Source: DATKJS01 sp964551995 (GTDB lineage: Bacteria > Acidobacteriota > Aminicenantia > Aminicenantales > Saccharicenantaceae). Taken from it: a DNA stretch of 64,000 nt. Positions 17,472 through 25,955 of the stretch are shown here, in pieces. The translations under genes were made by a program, and so were the position numbers. Within the stretch, counting starts at the first letter, position 1. Every line of letters begins with the position of its first letter. The stretch is taken from NCBI GenBank assembly GCA_964551995.1, contig CAZKFD010000032.1:124001-188000 (forward strand), in the 5' to 3' direction. Below the pieces are notes generated by a model that saw nothing but the letters and a program-made list of their open reading frames with translations, was not told the DNA's origin and searched no databases.

Positions 17472-18799
17472 GCGGCCCGCCTTTTCCTGCGGGTGAAGAT
17501 CGTCTCGTTCGCGATGAGGGGCCTGGCCCAGACGCCGATGCTGAGGATGTACCCCAGCGTAAGGTAGAGGACAAACATTCCCTGCCGCAGGCCGAACACG
17601 TCGCCGAGGCGGCCGATGACGAGCGGTACGAGCGCCCCGCCGATGATCCCGGTGCAGAGGATGCCGGAGAATGAGCCGTGGTGACTGGCCACCGAGTTGA
17701 GGGCCAGGGAGAAGATGATCGGCCACATGACCGAGGCGGCGAAGCCCATGAGCGGGAACGTGACGAGGGCCACCGGCCCCGGCCCGAAGAGGGATAGGCT
17801 GAGGATGACGACGGCCGCGGCGGCAAACCCGACGAGGATCCTTCGGCTGTCGAAGAGCTTCAAGAAGACGAGCCCAACGAGGCCGCCGACGGTCATCAAC
17901 CCCCAGAAGAGCGCGACCCGGGCAGCGCCGACGGTCTGCGGGTCGTAGCCGTGGTAAGTCTGGAGGAACTTGGAGATCCAGTAGGAGACGCCCTGCTCGG
18001 TGCCGACGTAAGCGAAGATCCCGAAAAAGAAGAGGACGACGGTCCTGTTCCTGAAGAGCTCCTTGTGTGTCTGCCAGGCCCCCGCCCGTTCCGCGTCCGT
18101 ACGCATGACGAGCGGGAAGCGGACGGCGGCCAGGACGGCGATCATGACCGCGACGAGGGCCGCGAAGATCCAGTAGACGGAGACCCAAGGGAGCGATGGC
18201 GGGATGAGCTTCGCCATGAGCCCGATGAGGGGCTTGGCGTGCCCCTCCGGGCGCGCCAGGTTCTGGACGAAGTACGAGTAGATGAGCGGGCTGAGGAAGG
18301 AGGCCCCGCCGAAAATGAGCTGGGCCATGACCGAGTTGAGGGCGAAGTGCTCCTCGCCGCCCGAGACCCTGAGGAGCGGGTTGATAGCGACCTGGAGGGC
18401 GGCGAAGCCGGCGCCGATAAGGAAGAGGGAGAGGAGGAAAACGAGGTAGCCAGGGAAGAGGGAGATGAGGAGCGCCCCGGCCAGGGCCAGGGCAAAGGCG
18501 GGCATCATGACCGTCTTTTCGCGGCGGCGCTCGACGAGCATCCCGGAGGGGATGGACATGACGCCGTAGGCGATGAAGAAGGCGAAGGCGAGGAGCCCGA
18601 CGAGAGTCAGGTTAAGCCCGAAGCTTTTTCCGACGTCCGGGTTGATGGCCCCGATGACGTTGGTCACGAGCGAGATGACGAAGAAGGTCAGGAAGACGAG
18701 GGCGACCATCCCGTAGTGGCGGACGGGCTTGGCCGCGGAGGCGGGGCTTGCCGGGGGGACCCGCGGGACGGCGGGCGTTTCCGGCCGGACTTCGCTCAT
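17468..18799 (-). CDS. FHS-type MFS sugar transporter (FucP-like)
   Basis: A 443-residue major facilitator with about 12 hydrophobic segments. Motifs typical of the fucose/glucose/galactose:H+ symporter group are visible: FFVISLVTNVIGAINPDVGK in helix 1, FFIAYGVMSIPSGMLVERR in helix 2-loop, and GAGFAALQVAINPLLR in helix 4. It should import a monosaccharide with protons. The ATG at 18799 is preferred to a GTG nine bases upstream since AAAGGTGG is well spaced before it. It is translationally coupled to the ROK kinase gene, giving an import-and-phosphorylate pair. Confidence 0.88.
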   Translation of the reverse strand: MSEVRPETPAVPRVPPASPASAAKPVRHYGMVALVFLTFFVISLVTNVIGAINPDVGKSFGLNLTLVGLLAFAFFIAYGVMSIPSGMLVERRREKTVMMPAFALALAGALLISLFPGYLVFLLSLFLIGAGFAALQVAINPLLRVSGGEEHFALNSVMAQLIFGGASFLSPLIYSYFVQNLARPEGHAKPLIGLMAKLIPPSLPWVSVYWIFAALVAVMIAVLAAVRFPLVMRTDAERAGAWQTHKELFRNRTVVLFFFGIFAYVGTEQGVSYWISKFLQTYHGYDPQTVGAARVALFWGLMTVGGLVGLVFLKLFDSRRILVGFAAAAVVILSLSLFGPGPVALVTFPLMGFAASVMWPIIFSLALNSVASHHGSFSGILCTGIIGGALVPLVIGRLGDVFGLRQGMFVLYLTLGYILSIGVWARPLIANETIFTRRKRRAA

Positions 18800-19126
18800 G
18801 TAGGCCACCTTTCTCCCATCCTTTTATTACAATCGGCCGTAAAAGGGAAGACGTCCGTGGCACACCGCGGCTCGAAGACGCGCGGCGTTGGGGCCGTCCG
18901 GCAGAGGACCCAGGGTTTGTTCCAGAGATTTCTGAGAAGCTCGGCTCCGAGTGACTCCGCCGAGCTCCTCATGGTCGCTGGCAAGGCTTCGCTCCCTGCC
19001 GGAGGGGGGCCCGTCGGCCTTGCGATGGGGGGACCGGGACAGGTTCCCGGGGCCGGGGGATAAGGGCGGCCTCAGCGCCGCCCACCTCGGGACAACCCCT
19101 CGACAGAGCCCCAGAGCTTAGCCCGC
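18800..19126. other. 327-base intergenic stretch without a gene
   Basis: I find no convincing coding frame, tRNA or repeat here. The only structure noted is a perfect 7-base inverted repeat GGGCGGC / GCCGCCC with a 6-base loop at 19064-19083, lying just after the end of the S9 peptidase gene with no run of T beside it. It could be a Rho-assisted or folding end of that transcript, but not a clear intrinsic terminator. Confidence 0.5.
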
Positions 19127-21793
19127 TTACTTCCCGCGCTTGTCGCCGGTCTGCTCCTGCTCCCGTTGCAGCTCGATCAGGTCGACGGTCTGGGAGAAGT
19201 CGCCGAGGAGGTACTTCGCGAAGTAATCGGCCCGGATCCAGAACCAGTAGTCGTTCATGTCGCCGTATCCGTGGCGTTGCCCCGGGAAGAGGAAGAAATC
19301 GAAGCGCTTGTTGGCCTGGATGAGGGCGTTGGCCAGGCGGATGGTGTTGCCCGGGTGGACGTTGTTATCCATGTCGCCCGTCGTCAGGAGAAGGTGGCCC
19401 TTGAGGTTCTTGGCGATCTCGGAGTTCTTCTCGATGCTGTACTCGAACGTGACGTTCCCTCCCTTGTCCGTGACCTCCTTGACGCCGTTGTGCTTCTCGC
19501 TCCACCAGCGGTTGTAGATGTTGTTCTCGTGGTTGCCGGACGAAGCGACGCCGACCTTGAAGAAGTCGGGATAGGCGAGCATGGCCGCGGCCGTCATGAA
19601 GCCGCCGCCAGAATGGCCGTAGATACCGACCCGGTCGATGTCGATGAACGGGTATTTGATCGCCAGCTCCTCAATGGCCCTCTTCTTGTCGGCCAGGCCG
19701 TAGTCGCGGAGGTTCCCGTAGCCGTAGTTATGGTACCACTTCGAGCGCTGCGGGTTGCCGCCCCGGTTGCCGACCTCGATGACGACGAAGCCCAGCTGGG
19801 CCAGGGCGACGTTGCCGTTCTTCGGCGAGAACGTCTTGGTTACGCTTTCGGTCTGAGGACCCGGATAGACGTAGGCGATGATCGGGTATTTCGTCCCGGG
19901 GTCGAAGTCGAAGGGTTTGTACATGACCCCGTAGAGGTCGGTGACGCCGTCGTCGGCCTTGACCACGAAGGGCTCCGGAAACTTGTAGCCGGCGGCGAGG
20001 AGGGCGCTCGTGTCGGTCGTCTCGAGCTTGAGAAAGGCACTGCCCGCCGTGTCGCGGAGCTCCGAGACGGGGGCCGAGTCGACCCGCGACGACGTATCGA
20101 CGAAGACGCTGAGCGAGTCATCGACGTCGGCGGCGTGCATGGCCTCGCCGGGATTCAGGAGCTTGAAGTCCGTGCCGTCGAGGCCGATGCGGTAGAGGTG
20201 GAAATAGTAGGGGTCCTCGTTCGGCTCGCGGCCGCAGGCGTTGAAATAGAGCACGCGGGCCTTCTCGTCGATGCCTTCGATCCCCTGACAGGTGAATTCG
20301 CCCGAGGTCAGCTGCCTCTCGAGCTTCCCGTCCCCGTCATAGAGGTAGTAGTGGCCCCAGCCGTCGCGCTCGGACCACCAGACCATTTCCTTCCCGCCGT
20401 TGACGAGCCAGAGGGGCTCGACGTCGACGTAGGTGTTCAAACGTTCCTGGATCAGGGCTTTGGCTTCGCCCGTGGCCGTGTCGGCCAGACAGAGGTCGTA
20501 TCTGTGGAGGTCTCGGCTCTGGCGCCCGAAATAGAGCTTGTCCGAGGTGTCGCTCAGCCACAGGGACGGCGGCGTGTTGTCTTTTTCCCGGTCCAAGGCC
20601 TTGCGAGGGGAGGTTTGGATGTCGATGGTCTGGTCCTTGAACGCGTCGGCCTTGACCTTGAGCTTGCCCCGGCTCGCGATGTCGAAGACGAGGAGCTCGG
20701 GCTGAGGCTGGCTCTCCTCGCCGGGCATGGCGTAGCGGTAGGTTTCGAGCGTCGGCCGGGGGTTGGAGAGGGAGTTGATGACCCATAGGTCGCCGACCTT
20801 GCGCTCGTCATCGCGGATGCAGGCGAACTTCCGGGAATCCTTGGACCAGACGAGGTGGATCGAAGGGACCCGGTAGTCCTTGCGATCCTTCTCGTCCTTT
20901 TGGAATTCCTTCTTCTCCTCCTCTTCCAGGAAGCGGGCGTAGGAATAGTGTTCCTCGCCGTCGGTCGTGAGCTGGACCTCCTTGATCGTGGGGTCGTCGG
21001 CCTTCGTGAGCGCCTTGGCGAAGTTCGCGGCGTCCATCATGAACAGGTTGTCGCCTCGGGCGAAGACGACCGTCTTCTCGTCGGGGGAGACGGATGCCCA
21101 GCGGGGCCGCTTCGGAGGCTCTTCGTAGTCGGGGAGCAGGGTGAGTTTTCCCGTGGCCAGCTCGTATTCGAGGAAGAGCGTCGTCGTCTTTTTCTCGGGT
21201 TCCTTGCCCTTGTCCTTCTCGGTCCCCTTTGTCCCTTGCTCTTTTTTCTCCTGCTCCTTCTTTTCGGTTGCTTGGGCGCCCTCTTTGGCCTTCTTGGCCT
21301 CTTCGCGCTTCTTCTCGATATCGCCTGCCTTGACGATCTTGTCGCCCACGCGGACGTCCGAATCCTTCTGGACCTCGAGCTCCAGGCGGAGGGCCGTGTC
21401 CTTGTTGATGAACTTGACCGTCTTGAACGGTAGGTGTTCGGAGTCGTAAGGCGTCAGGACGATCTCAGTCAGCATGGCGGCCATCTTGGCGTTGTCGAAG
21501 AGCGGGGCTCTTGCCCTGGCGACCGGGTCGACGATGACAAACGACCGGCCTCGGCTCGTCTCCCAGCTGTACCAGAAGCGGTTGCTGAATTCGAGCCAGT
21601 GCGGCCGGACCGAAGTGTCGAAGACAAGCTTGCCGACCTTGGCCGCGGTGAACCGGGCCGCGAGCTCGTAGTTGGCCTTATCGGCTTTTTTCATCTCGGC
21701 GCCGGACGCCGTGGCGGCGGCTGTGACGACGAACCCGAGGATGACGACCGCGGCGATAAGGGCCGGCCGGCGGAACAGGATACGAGGGAACAT
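19127..21793 (-). CDS. secreted S9 family (DPP IV/prolyl oligopeptidase) peptidase
   Basis: An 888-residue exported serine peptidase. Residues 1-32 form a signal peptide (FRRPALIAAVVILGFVVTAA). A long beta-propeller half (to about residue 610) precedes an alpha/beta-hydrolase domain with the nucleophile motif GHSGG (Ser728), the acid in TTGDMDNNVHPGNT and His in FPGQRHGYG. It would cut dipeptides or oligopeptides after proline-type residues outside the cytoplasm. Residues about 154-203 hold a Lys/Glu-rich low-complexity insertion. AAGGAGG lies before the ATG at 21793. It has its own promoter and fits a peptide-feeding lifestyle. Confidence 0.92.
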   Translation of the reverse strand: MFPRILFRRPALIAAVVILGFVVTAAATASGAEMKKADKANYELAARFTAAKVGKLVFDTSVRPHWLEFSNRFWYSWETSRGRSFVIVDPVARARAPLFDNAKMAAMLTEIVLTPYDSEHLPFKTVKFINKDTALRLELEVQKDSDVRVGDKIVKAGDIEKKREEAKKAKEGAQATEKKEQEKKEQGTKGTEKDKGKEPEKKTTTLFLEYELATGKLTLLPDYEEPPKRPRWASVSPDEKTVVFARGDNLFMMDAANFAKALTKADDPTIKEVQLTTDGEEHYSYARFLEEEEKKEFQKDEKDRKDYRVPSIHLVWSKDSRKFACIRDDERKVGDLWVINSLSNPRPTLETYRYAMPGEESQPQPELLVFDIASRGKLKVKADAFKDQTIDIQTSPRKALDREKDNTPPSLWLSDTSDKLYFGRQSRDLHRYDLCLADTATGEAKALIQERLNTYVDVEPLWLVNGGKEMVWWSERDGWGHYYLYDGDGKLERQLTSGEFTCQGIEGIDEKARVLYFNACGREPNEDPYYFHLYRIGLDGTDFKLLNPGEAMHAADVDDSLSVFVDTSSRVDSAPVSELRDTAGSAFLKLETTDTSALLAAGYKFPEPFVVKADDGVTDLYGVMYKPFDFDPGTKYPIIAYVYPGPQTESVTKTFSPKNGNVALAQLGFVVIEVGNRGGNPQRSKWYHNYGYGNLRDYGLADKKRAIEELAIKYPFIDIDRVGIYGHSGGGFMTAAAMLAYPDFFKVGVASSGNHENNIYNRWWSEKHNGVKEVTDKGGNVTFEYSIEKNSEIAKNLKGHLLLTTGDMDNNVHPGNTIRLANALIQANKRFDFFLFPGQRHGYGDMNDYWFWIRADYFAKYLLGDFSQTVDLIELQREQEQTGDKRGK

Positions 21794-21929
21794 AGCAGGC
21801 ACCTCCTTGGGGAAAGATGGGCATTTATCGATGATCGGGCTCTGCGGCCGGCACCGTCCCAAGGCGGTTCCGGAATCCGAACCGGCGGCAGGGCATCGGT
21901 GCGCACTCGGGCTCATGGGCAAGGCGCGG

Positions 21930-21958
21930 ATTATAGCAAAAGGCGCCGTGAATGGGAA
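21930..21958 (-). promoter_or_regulatory. sigma70-like promoter of the S9 peptidase gene
   Basis: TTCCCA (21953-21958, weak -35), 17-base spacer, perfect TATAAT (21930-21935) on the minus strand; a leader of about 130 bases would precede the ATG at 21793. Confidence 0.45.
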
Positions 21959-21967
21959 TCCGCTTTT

Positions 21968-22174
21968 CTATTCCTCGAGCGTGAACACCTCTTCGACCGT
22001 CACGCCGAAGACCCGGGCTATCCTGAACGCCAGCCGCAGGGAGGGAACGTACCGGTTGGCCTCCAGGGCGATGATGGTCTGGCGGGTGACGCCGGCCCGC
22101 TCTGCCAGCTCCTGCTGCGTCATCTCGCCGTGATCGAACCTCAAGCGGCGGATCCGGTTGCCGAGCTCACTCAT
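21968..22174 (-). CDS. small XRE-type helix-turn-helix regulator
   Basis: A 68-residue protein that is almost wholly an HTH_3 domain: IRRLRFDHGEMTQQELAERA, then GVTRQTIIALEANRYVPSL as recognition helix region and AFRIARVFGVTVEEVFTLEE. This type of compact regulator usually binds a palindrome and represses its own operon. It overlaps the end of the DUF2178 gene by 8 bases and so is co-translated with it. The inverted repeats at 22677-22720 on the operon's promoter are its likely operator. Confidence 0.88.
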   Translation of the reverse strand: MSELGNRIRRLRFDHGEMTQQELAERAGVTRQTIIALEANRYVPSLRLAFRIARVFGVTVEEVFTLEE

Positions 22175-22631
22175 CGCCCTTCGGCTCCCCGCGCCGGTAA
22201 TAGACGAGGATGGCAACGGACCAGGCCAGATAGAAGACAAGAACGCTCGACATTAGGAACCAGGGCGGCCATTCCACGGAGATATAAGGGGCGGCCACGG
22301 TGTCCAGCCCCGATCGAATGACCACCCAAACCCACGGGGCCATGCAGGCCACGGTCGTGAACAGCATGACAACCCGCCAGGCGATGATCTGCGCGCGGTC
22401 CCCGATCTGCTTGTCGCGCTCGTCGATGACGACCCCCGTCTCGCCCGGCCGTTGATGGTAGAAGACGGGTCCCCGCCCGAGCATTCCCAGAATACCGAAA
22501 AAGCCGAATGCGCCGCGGGCCCTGTGCGGCCCGAAGACATGCAGAAAGATTATGTAAGCGGCCAAGACCAGCACGGATGTGACAACGCATACGATAAGGT
22601 TGAACCTGGCGTGCTTGATTTGCGGATGCAT
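22167..22631 (-). CDS. DUF2178-like four-helix membrane protein
   Basis: A 154-residue membrane protein with four hydrophobic segments (about residues 10-32, 38-52, 84-106, 122-144). Between the second and third lies ERDKQIGDRAQIIAWRVVM, the conserved cytoplasmic loop of DUF2178 proteins, which typically travel with a small XRE regulator as here. The function of the family is unknown; the pairing suggests a membrane partner of the regulator. AGGAGG is 7 bases before the ATG at 22631, downstream of a TTGACA-17-TACATT promoter overlapped by inverted repeats. Confidence 0.8.
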   Translation of the reverse strand: MHPQIKHARFNLIVCVVTSVLVLAAYIIFLHVFGPHRARGAFGFFGILGMLGRGPVFYHQRPGETGVVIDERDKQIGDRAQIIAWRVVMLFTTVACMAPWVWVVIRSGLDTVAAPYISVEWPPWFLMSSVLVFYLAWSVAILVYYRRGEPKGDE

Positions 22632-22675
22632 TTTATAACCTCCTGCTTTTTAATGACTCTACAGCCTTCAGCCTA

Positions 22676-22704
22676 AATGTAATGCATAGATTACATAATG
22701 TCAA
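22676..22704 (-). promoter_or_regulatory. promoter of the DUF2178-XRE operon
   Basis: Perfect TTGACA (22699-22704), 17-base spacer, TACATT (22676-22681) on the minus strand. The spacer and both boxes are covered by the inverted repeats at 22677-22720. Confidence 0.6.
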
Positions 22705-22720
22705 ATATGAATTACATTAT
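22677..22720. promoter_or_regulatory. two overlapping inverted repeats, likely XRE operator
   Basis: ATGTAAT (22677-22683), 6 bases, ATTACAT (22690-22696) is a perfect 7-base palindrome. A second perfect pair, ATAATGT (22695-22701), 12 bases, ACATTAT (22714-22720), overlaps it. The A/T-rich block stands out in GC-rich surroundings and lies over the -10, spacer and -35, as expected for autorepression by the XRE protein of this operon. Confidence 0.6.
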
Positions 22721-22791
22721 AACGCATCGCTTAAAGTCTTTTTTCACGCCGTCGATAGGGCCGAAGAAGCGCCCTGCCTGTTTTTTTCTTC

Positions 22792-23379
22792 TTAGAAGAG
22801 CGCCAGGGAGTATTCCCGGAGGCGTTTCTGGCGGCGGCGGGCGTCGGGCATGTGCCGCTCGAGCTCCCGCCAGAAGGCCCGGCCGTGTCCCCGGACGACC
22901 GTGTGAACGAGCTCGTGGACGATGACGTAGTCCGCGAGGTCGGAAGGGAGGCAGGCCAGGCGCGCGTTGAGCTGGATCCGGCCCCGGGGCGAGGCGCTTC
23001 CCCAGACAGTTCCCTGGCTCCGGACGCTCAGCCGCCCGCAGACAAAACCGTGCTCGGCGGCGAGCTCTGCCAGCCGCCCGGCCAGCTGGGCCCGGGCCGC
23101 CCGGCGGTCGAGCCTCCCGGCCGCCACGACGGCCTCGCGGCAACACTCCCTGGCCCGTTCGATCCGGCCGCACGTTCTGAGGATCCAGTCACGCTTGGCG
23201 ACGACGAAGCGCCGCGCTTCGTTGAAGGAGACGCGCCACGGAACGGCGACACGGACCCCGCGGGAGGCGCGCAAGGAAAGGGAGACGCGTCTGGCCCGCC
23301 GGCTCTTTTCGAAGCGGACGGGTCCGATGCCCTCGAGGACGACGACCCGCCTCGGGTCCGGCCCCGCCTGCACTCGCAC
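22792..23379 (-). CDS. YgjP/DUF45-type zinc metallopeptidase
   Basis: A 195-residue protein of the YgjP-like (M48-related) metallopeptidase family. The N-terminal EKSRRARRVSLSLRASRGVR and VAVPWRVSFNEA blocks are typical; the zinc motif HExxH is present as VHELVH, with a third ligand likely in GHGRAFW. The stretch RSQGTVWGSASPRGRIQLN is also conserved in the family. The physiological substrate is unknown. The start is a GTG at 23379 without a strong Shine-Dalgarno, 16 bases after the end of the BNR-repeat gene, so it may be read through from there. Confidence 0.85.
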   Translation of the reverse strand: MRVQAGPDPRRVVVLEGIGPVRFEKSRRARRVSLSLRASRGVRVAVPWRVSFNEARRFVVAKRDWILRTCGRIERARECCREAVVAAGRLDRRAARAQLAGRLAELAAEHGFVCGRLSVRSQGTVWGSASPRGRIQLNARLACLPSDLADYVIVHELVHTVVRGHGRAFWRELERHMPDARRRQKRLREYSLALF

Positions 23380-23395
23380 GATCTGTGTCTCGGCG

Positions 23396-25807
23396 TCAGT
23401 CTTCTTCGTAGAATCTCCGACGCTTGTCCTTCTCGTTGATCGGATTGGCGTCGAGGGCCCACATGCCCCGCCCGTGCGTGGCGATGATGATGACGTTGTC
23501 CCGGGGATGGATGATCAGGTCGTGGACGTAGACGGTCGGCAGGCCCGTGCCCAGAGCCAGCCAGGTTTTTCCGGCGTCCTTCGTGACATACACGCCCATG
23601 TCCGTGCCGACGTACAGGATGTTCTCGTCCACGGGGTCCTCGCGGATTACGTTGACCGGCCCCACGGGGATGCCCTTGGAGATATCCTGCCAGGTCTTAC
23701 CGAAGTCCGCGGATTTCCAGACGTAGGGCGTGAAATCGTCGTCGCGTTTCCCGTTCTGCGTCGCGTAGACCGTTCCCAGCTTGAAGGCCGAAGCGACGAC
23801 GCGCGACATCCATTTTCCCGGCGCGAGGCCGGCCGTGATCTCCTGCCAGGCCTTGCCGCCGTCCCTGGTGACCCAGACCCGGCCGTCGTCGGTCCCGGCG
23901 TAGATGAGGCCGTAGTGAAGCGGCGATTCGGAGATCGTGAAGATCGTCTCATAGGGAATGTCGCCCCTCGTCGCCGGGTCGTTGGTCGTCAGGTCGGGAC
24001 TGATCATCTCCCAAGTGTCGCCGCGGTCGAGGGACCGCAGGACGAACTGCATGCCGAGGTAGACGATGTGCGGGTTCTCCGGCGAGAGGATGAACGGTGC
24101 CAGCCACTGTCCGCGGAGTCGCGGCTCATCTTTGTACGGGGTCGGCAGGAGCGGTTTGGTTTCGGGGAAGCCGGGATATTCTCCAGGCTTGCTGTAGTCG
24201 GTCCGCTCGATCGTGCCGTAGAATTCCGCCGAATAGACGATGTTGGGATCGCCGGGGTCGATCGCCTGGTTCGAGCCCTCGCCTCCGGGGGCGTACTCGA
24301 ACTTCTGGGCGGGGATTTTGTCCCGGCCCGCGCTCAGGTCGACGGGAGCGCGGAAGCTGCCGTGGTCCTGCATCGAGCCGTAGACTTTGAAGGGCGTTCC
24401 CATGTCGTAAGCGACGTTAAAGAATTGGCAGACGGGGATTTCGTTTTGGAAATACCGCCAGTTCTGGCCCTTGTCATAGGAGACGGCGAGGCCCTGGTCA
24501 AAACCCTTGACGAGGTAGTTCGAGTTGCCCGGGTCGATCCACAGGGCGTGGTGGTCCACGCCGGGGCCGGGTAGCCTTTTGAAGGTCTTCCCGCCGTCGG
24601 TCGAGACGCTGAGCGGGAGGCCCATAATGTAGACCGTATTCTCGTCGTTGGGGTCGACGCGGACCTGGCCGAACACCCAGCCGTAGGTGTTGGAATGGCT
24701 CTCCATGAATTTCTTCTGCTCCGGCGTCAGTCCGCTGACCTGCTTCCAGGAGGCGCCCGCGTCGTCGGACCGGTAAACAGTCGCCCCCTTGATGATGCCG
24801 CTTGAGGGGAGGCCGTAGGAGTCCACGAGCTCCTCCGGCGTCGGCTTCCGGGCGATCTCATAGTTGTCGATCAGAGCGTAAAGAACGTTGGGCTTCGTCC
24901 GGCAGAGGTCCAGGCCGATCCGGCCCCGGAACTTTGCCTCCGGCAGGCCGGCGTTGATCGGCTGCCAGGTTTTCCCGGCGTCCGTCGTCTTATAGATGCC
25001 GCTCCCCTTGTAATCGGCGAAGTTCCGCGGGTCGTTCCATTTCTGGCGCATCCTCTGCCAGGTCGCGGCGTAGAGCGTGTCGTTGTCGACCGGGTCCATG
25101 ACGAGGTCGATGGCGCCCGTCTGATCGTCGACGAAGAAGACCTTTGCCCAGGTCCGCCCGCCGTCGATCGTTTTGAAGACCCCGCGCTCGGAGTTCGGAG
25201 TCCACTCGTGTCCCGAGGCCGCGACGTAAACGATGTCCGGGTTCTGGGGATGGATGACGATCCGGGCGATGGTGTTGGTGTCGGCGAGGCCCATGTTCGC
25301 CCAGGTCTTGCCGCCGTCGGCGGACTTGTAGACGCCGCAGCCCGCCTGGGAGCTGCGGAAGATGTTCTGCTCGCCGGTTCCGGCCCAAATCGTCTGCGGG
25401 TCCGATAGGGCCAGGGCGATGGCGCCGAACGCCGCCGTCGGCTCGTGCTCGAAGACCGGCGCCCAGGTCGTGCCCTCGTTGTCCGTCTTCCAGATCCCCC
25501 CGGACGCGGAAGCGACATAGATCGTATAATTCTTTCCCTTGGGGGCGACGATGGCCACATCCGTGCAGCGGCCACTGATATTCGTCGGGCCGAGGTACTG
25601 CCATTTGAGGTCCCTGAACGGGGAGGCTGGAACCATGGCCTGGTACTCCTCGAACCCCTTGAACCGCAGTTCGGGATTCGTCGATTGCAGGGCCGTCGCG
25701 GGCTTTGTCTTCTCCGCCGAAAACAGCAGCGCCGCCGCAACGACGAGAAGCGCGGCCGCGGCGAGAAAGACAGGCTTTTTGGCGGAACCTTTAAGGCTGA
25801 GAAACAT
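23396..25807 (-). CDS. secreted VPS10/sortilin-like BNR-repeat protein
   Basis: An 803-residue exported beta-propeller protein. Residues 1-30 carry a signal anchor/peptide (VFLAAAALLVVAAALLFSA). At least eight Asp-box (BNR) motifs of the SxDxGxTW kind are visible: KSADGGKTW, KTIDGGRTW, KTTDAGKTW, RSDDAGASW, STDGGKTF, RSLDRGDTW, TRDGGKAW, KSADFGKTW and TKDAGKTW. The family (WD40/YVTN/BNR, often called VPS10 or glycosyl-hydrolase-like) has no proven general enzyme activity and is often expanded in peptide-degrading Acidobacteriota. AGGAGG precedes the ATG at 25807, and a promoter lies at 25847-25875. Confidence 0.85.
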   Translation of the reverse strand: MFLSLKGSAKKPVFLAAAALLVVAAALLFSAEKTKPATALQSTNPELRFKGFEEYQAMVPASPFRDLKWQYLGPTNISGRCTDVAIVAPKGKNYTIYVASASGGIWKTDNEGTTWAPVFEHEPTAAFGAIALALSDPQTIWAGTGEQNIFRSSQAGCGVYKSADGGKTWANMGLADTNTIARIVIHPQNPDIVYVAASGHEWTPNSERGVFKTIDGGRTWAKVFFVDDQTGAIDLVMDPVDNDTLYAATWQRMRQKWNDPRNFADYKGSGIYKTTDAGKTWQPINAGLPEAKFRGRIGLDLCRTKPNVLYALIDNYEIARKPTPEELVDSYGLPSSGIIKGATVYRSDDAGASWKQVSGLTPEQKKFMESHSNTYGWVFGQVRVDPNDENTVYIMGLPLSVSTDGGKTFKRLPGPGVDHHALWIDPGNSNYLVKGFDQGLAVSYDKGQNWRYFQNEIPVCQFFNVAYDMGTPFKVYGSMQDHGSFRAPVDLSAGRDKIPAQKFEYAPGGEGSNQAIDPGDPNIVYSAEFYGTIERTDYSKPGEYPGFPETKPLLPTPYKDEPRLRGQWLAPFILSPENPHIVYLGMQFVLRSLDRGDTWEMISPDLTTNDPATRGDIPYETIFTISESPLHYGLIYAGTDDGRVWVTRDGGKAWQEITAGLAPGKWMSRVVASAFKLGTVYATQNGKRDDDFTPYVWKSADFGKTWQDISKGIPVGPVNVIREDPVDENILYVGTDMGVYVTKDAGKTWLALGTGLPTVYVHDLIIHPRDNVIIIATHGRGMWALDANPINEKDKRRRFYEED

Positions 25808-25846
25808 CACGCACCTCCTCCAGGGTCTCAGGGATGACGAGTGTCC

Positions 25847-25875
25847 ACTATAATGAAAAGCCGTCAATGGCGCAA
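25847..25875 (-). promoter_or_regulatory. sigma70-like promoter of the BNR-repeat gene
   Basis: TTGCGC (25870-25875), 17-base spacer, TATAGT (25847-25852) on the minus strand, about 33 bases of leader before the ATG at 25807. Confidence 0.55.
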
Positions 25876-25955
25876 CACGACGCCGGGGCAGACTCATGTG
25901 ATGATGAGCGCAGAGTTTGTGCCGCGCCCCGGTGTTCCGGCCGTTCCGACTCGTA

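Noticed and set aside
17951..19063. Long plus-strand reading frame opposite the FHS transporter gene
   Set aside because: It is acidic-residue-rich antisense of a clear MFS gene in GC-rich DNA, with no conserved motif. Similar long antisense frames, for example at 19166-20788, were dropped for the same reason.
19064..19083. Intrinsic terminator
   Set aside because: The 7-base hairpin has no run of T on either side; I list it only as structure in the intergenic stretch.
18800..19126. tRNA or small RNA gene
   Set aside because: No T-loop consensus (GGTTCGAATCC-type), acceptor pairing or conserved stem was seen.
21185..21330. Repeat or CRISPR-like array
   Set aside because: The repetition comes from Lys/Glu codons of the S9 peptidase insertion; there are no spaced direct repeats.
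22698..22925. Plus-strand 75-residue frame
   Set aside because: It starts inside the operator palindromes, has no Shine-Dalgarno and runs antisense into the YgjP gene.
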